The translations under genes were made by a program, and so were the position numbers. A stretch of 64,000 nucleotides of DNA from positions 6,649,501 through 6,713,500 of the forward strand of contig NC_092572.1 of NCBI RefSeq assembly GCF_037975245.1. The letters run 5' to 3'. This document shows, one piece after another, positions 12,301 through 21,300 of this stretch. The notes under the pieces were generated by a model. That model made no database searches. It had not been told where the DNA came from and was given only the letters and a program-made list of their open reading frames with translations. The stretch's first letter is position 1; every line of letters begins with the position of its first letter. The DNA is from Apostichopus japonicus (Eukaryota > Echinodermata > Holothuroidea > Aspidochirotida > Stichopodidae).

Positions 12301-15300
12301 AAGCAAAAATAAATATGTGAAGGCTACTTGTTTAATTGAACCAACGCCATTAAGTTGAATTCCTTTCTCTACAGATGTGCCTAGTTAAAACTATTGCACG
12401 ATTTTGAATGTTATTTGACTTTGGAAACGAACAGGATCGTTGAATATTAATATATCAAGAAAAACACAACCATCATAAAAATGCTTCTCATTGCACCGCA
12501 TCATATTTGATAGTGAATTACTTATAATAGAAATATTTGTATCTCTCTCCCAGGAAAGCAGAAGAGGTTCAGCTTTTGACGGTAAAAAGAATAACATATC
12601 ATATTTAAACAATCTTGAATGATCGTATTACAGGTGTATAGCTTTGCCAGGTAGATTTAGGAGTTGTTTACAATTGGGCTCAATGCAAATGTTTCTCTGC
12701 AATGAATATTCCAATTGGCAATATATTTCGTTAATTTTCGGTGTACATATTTTTATTTCAAAGACTAAAATAAGTGTAAAATAATTGTTTGGCCAGTATG
12801 AATATATCCCGTTATAATAACTAAAGATAACGAAGCAAGAGGAAATATTCAAGGAAAGGTTTATCCTGGGTTACCTTGGTTTAGTTTTATTTAAGTTTTT
12901 AAATTTTATTTTATAAAGTATTAAAAAGGAATTGCCAACCTGCAAGTTGATTTTTCCCTACAGGAATCAGCCGATATCTGTTGTCATTTGTTTTTTTTGG
13001 TATCATCAGTATCAGATTTTACAATAGCGAATAGACGCCTAGGTACTTGAGAAAGACTTCTGTTTGATTGGGTACACGGTGCAGTATATTTGGGAGCAAT
13101 AGAGAGGAAGAAATGGATGAGAACTGTAAATAAGATTATTCATGCTTTAGGAATTAACAGTTAGCAATTTTCAATCTGCACACAATCCGACATGGTTATA
13201 TAAACAAATATGAATATTCAAGATGAAACAAAAAGTGGAAAGTAAACAAGGACTCCTGTTGTCTGCAAGCTAGATGAACTAACGAACTGCAATTGATACC
13301 GGAGCTTAAATATAAGTATTATAATCAAACGTATGCCTACGCCATTGGGAAGCTACTTTAAATCTGCTTCTTGTAGTATACAAAATATTGATTTCTTTCC
13401 CCGGATTAACGTCAAATAACCAAAAGTAAACTTCATGCACAAACCTGAAGACAAAATGTAAAATAATGTTGCTCTTTTCCACTGTCTTTTTGTTGGTTGC
13501 TGATCACCTGACACCTTATAAAATCAACATCGAATATTGAACCAAAATGTTTTCACAATTTATGCTGTTAGGTTTAGTTACACTTTTATAAATAAGAATT
13601 CAAACTGAATGGTTATACTGAGCAATAATGGTATTTGCACAGAGAGAAAATTGTTCTTATAAGAAAAGGAAACATAATCATATTTTATCTAGAGGATGGT
13701 TTATTATTTTATGACAATCAATGTCCCTGGCCGTTTGTTTGAAACATATTCTGACCCTGCACGGATGTTCATTTGGCTATGTGAGTTTGCTTTTAGGCAC
13801 ACACAGTGAGGGGTCTTAAAGAAAGTTCTTTTCATTGTAGAAGAAAGATGGCTTAATTTGTTGTTTTCTTAATTGCATCTTTTTTATTGCAGGGTAAACT
13901 GAGTCAAAAAGAAACAGAGTTAAATACTAAGATCGAAGAAACTCACGATATCGAGGTGAGTGATTTTCAAGTATGATGCATATTAGGGACACTAACAGCA
14001 AAAATCTAAAAAAAAATTTTTATATACAACTACAAGAGGCCTGTTCAACTGATTGCAGTTTATCAGTTCTTAACACACCTAACGTGATTGCTCAAACTGA
14101 GACATCTTTCCATATTCTTTCACCAAATGATCAGTAATTAGTTTATTGATCAAGACGATATTCAACATATTTCCCAGTCCCATTTTCAAAGTAATTGTAC
14201 AGATCAATCATATCAAAACAAATTGGAAGGAGTGTAAAGGTTTAGAATCACTACTCTGTTATTATGACTGGACCACAGCACTACAGTAGGCTACTCGAGT
14301 CCGGTTTTGCGGTCATTTTTTTTGTGTGGACTGGCTTGAAATAGGACTCGTCTCAATCCCAACTGGACTGGGTCTTGATACCAAGTCCAGACGAGTCCAT
14401 CAGTTTATATCATTCTCTCCATTGTAATAGGGTGCTGTTGTTTTTTAAGTACGTTGTGATTTTGATAACAAACCGCCTTAATGCTTTATGTTAATATGAA
14501 CAAAACATATTTCATTCGATAGGGGGGGGGGGGCATCAATAAGTTCTTTCGATCGCGTATTTAAACTATATCATCAACAGATTGTTGAACATTCAAATGA
14601 TCATTGACAAATGAACTCTTAGATATTTTGCATGATCATACAGTGTCATCAGCATATTTTGTAACTGAGAGATGATCGTTAGATTTAGTTTCTTCTGTGT
14701 ATAAAGTAAAAAGTAGAGCAGACAATGAGGCACATGAACTGTTATTTCAGACATATCTGATAGGCCTTCCTCCAATTTAACCTGTCGTGACCACCCTGTA
14801 AAGAAATTAGCTAGCCAATGTAATTGCTATTACTAAGTATGAAATCCATATGATTTTGTGAATGGGAACGCACCTTCCACAGTTGTTGTGCTTGCTCTTC
14901 AATTGTGACACAACTTAAAGGATAAGTAAAAGCACACCGTCAACACACGATACATCTTTCTATAAAAGCGATCGTTCATTTGAGGAGTGAGGGAAATGGG
15001 GGATTGTAAATAGCTTGATGAGATGACTTAGTAATTCCTCATTTTTTATACAAAAGAGCATGAAAAGCATGAAAGTATTAGTTTGCTTTCAAGTTTCTCT
15101 GCAGAAATATAGTAATGTCAATCACTCGCGGAAATAACGAAACATACAGGCACTTCCTCTGTTTGCAGAAGTGTTAAAGAGGCCATGACACGAAAAATCC
15201 AACTCATCGAGAGTAACTTCCTCTGAATCTATGAGAAAATCTATGTTCAAAACTATCCTCAACACCTTGAAAACCTCAAGGACTAATTAGTAATTAACGT

Positions 15301-18300
15301 TTTAATATTCGCATTCGAAAATAGATATCTGAGAATGCGATTTCACAACAAGACAATGATGACGTCATGTTAGGAACATACGTGCAAAGCCCAGGCATGT
15401 ATCGGATGCGCGACGATCATACCGTTCCATATACAGTACACGCACATTTACACTGATAGAACAACCACTGTATTACGCTATATCGTTAGTAATTTCAAGT
15501 TTTTTTTACAACTGTTGTAATCTATCCGAGAGAAATGCCGGTCCGTTGTGTTGTTGGGGGCTGCATAAATATCATTACCCATGCAATTAGCCTTCATCCA
15601 TGGCTGAAGGACGAAAAAAACACGGCGATTATGACCAAGTTAGTGCACAACACCAGCGCCGATTTCACTGGGCCTAGCCAGTATGCAGCTCCGAATGAAG
15701 CGAACACTTCACGGAAGCATACTACGATCCCTCCTTTTTGTTATGAAATAAAACAAATGGACTTTAACTGTTCGACATAAAAGAGTCATTCTTCTGTCAA
15801 GTAATCCACAAAAAACTACTCTGAAGACCAGATCGGGGAACAGGAAACCTCCAATGGGGCAAGTGGCGATCCTTAGGAGGTAGCGCGCTGAGCACTAGTA
15901 GTACTATAGTATTAGCGTTACTACACTGAAGTCGCAATAGACGAAGAGATTTTACTGTATCATCTAAATTAACACCCCCTTCATTGCTCTATTGTATACT
16001 AATAAGCTATGAGGTTAGCTTCAGAAGCGATGGGTTACATCTTCTTGTGAACAAATCTCAGTGCCCCAATTTATTTCTGGAATATGCTGGATCAGTTAGT
16101 TATAGCAATAATTTCTTATTCCTATTCCAGGAAAACCATTTTTATGTTGTGGAGGGAGTGGGGGTAATGGGGATGGGTCAAAATACTAGGTAGGTAAAAC
16201 GATTTTATTCCAAAGGGTGTTTAATTAAATCTCAAAGCGATTTATTTAAAGTCACAGAGCCAAAAATTCACACAACATAGTGTTATGAAATAGTGATACC
16301 ATCTCTAAGATATTACCACCAGCATGTCAGAGGTATAGTGTAACTGAATTAGAAATGATGGGTCTATTTATTAATGTGACAGCATTCAAACATTTATTGC
16401 AAAATGTAGAATTTGAGGCATATGTTGATCACTCAGCCATTGTTGAATTGTTTAAGTCGAAACAAGAACCAGCAACTTCACGCTTACGTAGGCTTCTCTT
16501 CAAGTTGTCAGAATATACATTTCAGGTTGGTTATAAGAAAGGCTCAGAATTGGTTTTGGCAGATTATTTGTCTAGAGCACCACAGGAATTCCACTCTGAA
16601 ATAGATCAGGTTGCTCAAGAGGTCAGTTCTTATGAGGATTTTTCAACTCCACCTAAGGAGACATTTAATCCAATCATGACAAGGTCAATGGCAAGGTCAA
16701 TGGGAGTCAAAGTTCCAGATTTATTTCCGAATAAAGTCACAAAGGAGTCTATGCAGGATTCCCCAGCCAAAGAATCAACAAATAGAGTTGAAAAGACATC
16801 CATTCCTAAGGCAACACATGATCATGTTACACAGAGACCACAATCTGAGTCACAAAAGAGGACTACACCAGTTATTTCTACTGATAAGAGAGAAACATAT
16901 ATTCAAAGGCCTACTATTTCTATGCCGAGTGAAAATAGACATACATATAGTCCTGACGTATTAGTTGTGCCAAATTTTACAAGTGTTTCTCAACCTACAG
17001 AGCCAAGATTAGTGGATCAGAATAGACATAGAGTGCAAGAGGTAGTAAGAGAACCACCACCAGAATTATTTGTTCAGCCGAAGCCAGTCATAACAAACAT
17101 TGATCATTTGGTTACAGGGCACATTCCAAAGCAAAAGGAATTGAATAAAGTCATGAAGGCAATTCAAGGAAAGCTAATCAAAAACTATGAACTGCCTTTT
17201 TGCTTTAAGTTCAGATGAACAGGTGTTTTTACCCACGATTGTATGAATGGAATGCGTCATTGCAATTACCTGCATACCTATTAAGTGGAAGTCATTGTAC
17301 TATATGGTGTAACAATATAAGCTTTATTGTTAAAACCACCACCAAGTGACCTAGTTTCATCTTTTATAACAAATGTGTAATGAGTATACCTTATTTCTCC
17401 TTATGAATTCGTTCAAACGTTTACCCGGCAATTAGAACATATCCGGAATATTAGCAACATGGGTTTTCATATATTGAGAGATATTTTAAGGATATTTACA
17501 TTGCATTATTCATGTTATATATTGAAGGCTATTTAGAGACAGCATTGGTGATATGCAACTTTTGCTTACAGCAACAGTTATCGAAGCAAATGAAAGTATA
17601 GATCTTTTGGGGAAATTATGTATATATTTTCTTTTCCTCAAGTGTTCATGCAAAAGTAAATTTCATCATGAAGTTGAAAAGACAAGACGTTAAGTATTAT
17701 GTTAATTTGAAGAAAGATTTGTTGATGTCATAGTCTATGGGGTCTCTTTTATGGTATCGAATATCTAGTACTTTGGTACTTTACTAGATCAATTCGGAGT
17801 GCATACCTAGGGTCACCATGCTATCGAGTCACATTTTCTTGATTTTCTTGAAGTGGATGTATATGATTCACAAGGTTTCAAAGCAGTTTTGAAACTATGC
17901 CTTCATTAAAGAGGAGGTACTTTGTAAATGAGTTTGTAATATATTTAAGGTTCGTTTTTTAAATACGAATTTTTTATGGAACGCCGAGGTGTTCTGTTCA
18001 GTTAAAAGATAACTAAGTCAAGTTTTCTCTGATCTCTCCCCAATTCACGGCATGATTTCACTTTTGATATAAATGTATTATTGATGTATGAAATGCATAA
18101 ATGTATTTTGTAAGAGATACTGCATATTTTGCTGTGTCATGTAACTTTAAGATATCTTAATGATATATTTTTTTTTTTAGATTACATCATATGATGTCAT
18201 CAATATTGAAGAGGTACACAAAAAAATATTTTCATGGAGATAGTGTCAATGTATATACCGTATGATCATTTTCAAGATGTTAACCTTTGAGATACATGTA

Positions 18301-21300
18301 GACCATTTATGGAAGTCAATGAATATTAGTGAATGTGCTTACAGTACTCTACCTTCTTGAGATAATGATAAGTTAAAGCAGTATGATGTTAAAATTTTGG
18401 AGTATCCAAAAATTTTAAAAGATTGAGGGGGATGTTATGAAATAGTGATACCATCTCTTTGATGTTACCGAAACACTCCATCGAGACACCTTACAGGCCT
18501 CTTATGTATTTATCTAGGTCATGGATTCAGTTTTCCCACGAGAAGTTTTTAACTATCTTATTGAATCTTGGTACAGGGCCTTTTCCCAAAATAGATTCCA
18601 TTATGTCTGTGGAACATTCGAGAAGGTTCTCTCACGTGGTATGGAAGTTTCCATAAGAAAGGGGATGGACTTCCAAACTCCCAACCAATCAGGGCAGATC
18701 AGTGCCAGCGCACTTATTTTTATATCATTAAGTTAATACAGGATGGTCAGGTTATTGGCTGCCTACTGATTGTGCGCAGAGGGATTTTGTAGAAGTAAGG
18801 TATAAAAGAAAAAGGAGGTCAGAAATTTATCACTCTGTCAGCAAATTTATGACTTGGTCAGCAAATTTATCACTCCGTCAGCGCTCCGTGATCAGTTCGT
18901 TGCTTCGTTACCATTTCATCACTCCTTTTAATTGCTTAATTGACGGAGTCAAGTCAAGTCAAATCATTGTAATTTAGTTTTATTTGTAAAGAGAATCGAC
19001 AGAGAAGAAATTATACCGAATCATTAATCAAATCCTATCTCGTCAACTTGTTTTTGTGTGAACTCATTGTTTTCTTCCGTTCGAGACATCTCCTGAAGAA
19101 GCATAAATACGGCATCAAGATATCCCAGTACCTTTCTATCGCGAGTCCCGATATAGTTTTACTATCGGAGGAGCCGGGCTCGTCACAATATTACAATAGT
19201 TCAACTGTTAAATCATTGAACAAAATTTATTCAATATCAGTTCTAGACAGTCATTCTGGACAATCTGAACTAACATTAACAACAATCATTGTATTATATG
19301 ACATAAAAGTAAAACTGTACTTTCCATAAACATTATCATTCTTAAATTACACTAATGTAATTTGTGACATCAAAGGAGGTTAAAAGAAAACAACTTACAT
19401 GAATTTTTTGGCTTTAAGCCTACAAAGCAGTTGCATGTCCATCGCTATCAATCGTTGTTGTGACAAATTAATTAGAATAATCCAGAAGCAAATACAATAA
19501 AGGGTTATTTAAACCAAGAAACACTGCACGAAGTAACTCACATGCAAAAATGTTACACAAGCACGACGACACGTACAACACTGATGGGCAATGTGAAACA
19601 CAGCATCACACGCATTAAAACAATCGAAGACCATTAACAGGGTGTACTGCTGAGTTTTTGAAGAAAGACTACAAAACAAACCAACTGCTGCTGAAGAAAC
19701 AAAGTCTAAACATTCAAGAGTTCTGCTGCCTCCATTGGTCTTTATTATGACTTTTCTGTCAAATATCATTGGTGATATGGATATTTTGGCTTCCAGATTA
19801 AAGGTACGAATCAAACGTCTGGGAGGTAAATGCCCCTAAAAAGGTCAATGTCCATTCCCGTATGCACATATTATATGACATCAGGGTCACGCCAATACTT
19901 GTGTCCAAATGCTTCAAAACATGCCTTTTCTTTCATTGTTGATGTTGGGTCTGGAAAATAACCTTTTCTTCCTGAATTAAAAGTCTTGAATTTCAATATA
20001 TCAACACTGAGGGAACCCTGACGGATTGATAATCCAACACAATCGTAGTTTAGAAAAGGTGTTTCTGGAGGAATTTCTCAACCAAGGCTTCCTGTACAAT
20101 GAGTTTTCTCCTGGCAACTTGAATCCAGTGTAATGACCATTGGCTGGAAAATCACTTCTGATCCTTTGGACTGCACATGATGGTAGCACAACCCTGACGT
20201 GTCTTGCTAGGAACCCCAAGTATCATTGAACCTGTTGACCGTAGGCTATGTATCTGTACTGCCTGGGAAAAAAATTATGAAAGTTCAAAATGTATTAATG
20301 TTGGCCATGATGTCCACAATAACAAGCAGGCATACAATGTACAGTTATGATTACATTTGTTGTGATTTTACAACTTCCATGTATCATGATTCATGAAACA
20401 TTCTTTTGTTTCAGAAAATTGATTTGCAAAACTCCAGGCCAAAGTACTAGCCAAGTAAAAATGAGTATGAAATAACACATATGCCTACCTAGCATGGCTG
20501 CATAATGCAACTTACATCCCCGAGCCAAACTTTCAGTATGCAACCAACCCTACTAGTACTACACACTCTACATATGGGTTGTAAGTTACCGTAACATAAC
20601 GCACAATACGGTTTAGGGTGTTCCGCGAATTCCAACAACACATGCACAAAATGGACTGGATTTTGTTTTCAAATGCTTCGTTAATAAATTCTTACCACGT
20701 TGTATGTTCCTTGCAATGGTTTCGAACGGATGTCTTCTTCGATATGTTGTGGAGCTTCAATTTCGGCTCGTTTAACAGGCTAGAACTGATACGGTTCTAA
20801 CACCTCCGCTCCACCCTCAACGTTCGGTTCAATATTGGAATGATCATCGCCTTCACTCTCTGCTTCGAATATGAGAAAGGGCACTCTAATTATAGCCCAA
20901 TTTCACTGCCTAGTGAAGAACCATTATCACTTTGAACTTCGGCTGCCGCAATAGGTTCTGAATCCGCCATTTCACAGGAAATTTTGATTTGATATCGCAC
21001 TTGTGATCGGTGTTTTGTTTAGTAACTACTAGTGGTATGTGTACTTGTCTACTGTGTACGTGTATGGTATGTTCGGAGGATCGTAAAGCAGCGACAACAA
21101 ATGTGTTCAAAACGTGACGTCACATGACGTCATGCGAATCGGAAAATTTTCGAGTAAACAAAGTTTCAAACGCCGAAAAGGGTAAATTCATTCTCAATTT
21201 TCGACTTGAAAAATCAAGTTTTAAACTGGCAGATTGGTTGATACATGTTCTAGAGAACATTCTTTGATGGATCCCAAAAATATAGGACTTTGAAATTTTC

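Larger units (their letters stand above)
16281..19187 (+). mobile_element. Truncated Ty3/gypsy-like LTR retrotransposon nested in the Kolobok-like element
   Basis: Only the first ~37 bp of the 5' LTR remain (16281-16317, TGTTATGAAATAGTGATACC onward). They are joined directly to the RNase H part of pol, so the leader, gag, protease and reverse transcriptase are deleted. A remnant ORF follows to 17218, then 1.2 kb without ORFs, a purine tract (GATTGAGGGGGA, 18421-18432) and a 3' LTR of about 755 bp. The LTR begins TGT and ends ACA. I see no matching target duplication, so the original insertion boundary may be altered. Confidence 0.65.

Noticed and set aside
12374-12385. Alternative exon 6 of receptor gene 1 after TTTCTCTACAG
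   Set aside because: In the required phase it meets an in-frame TAG after three codons, whereas the exon at 12554-12581 keeps the frame open and the coiled-coil pattern.
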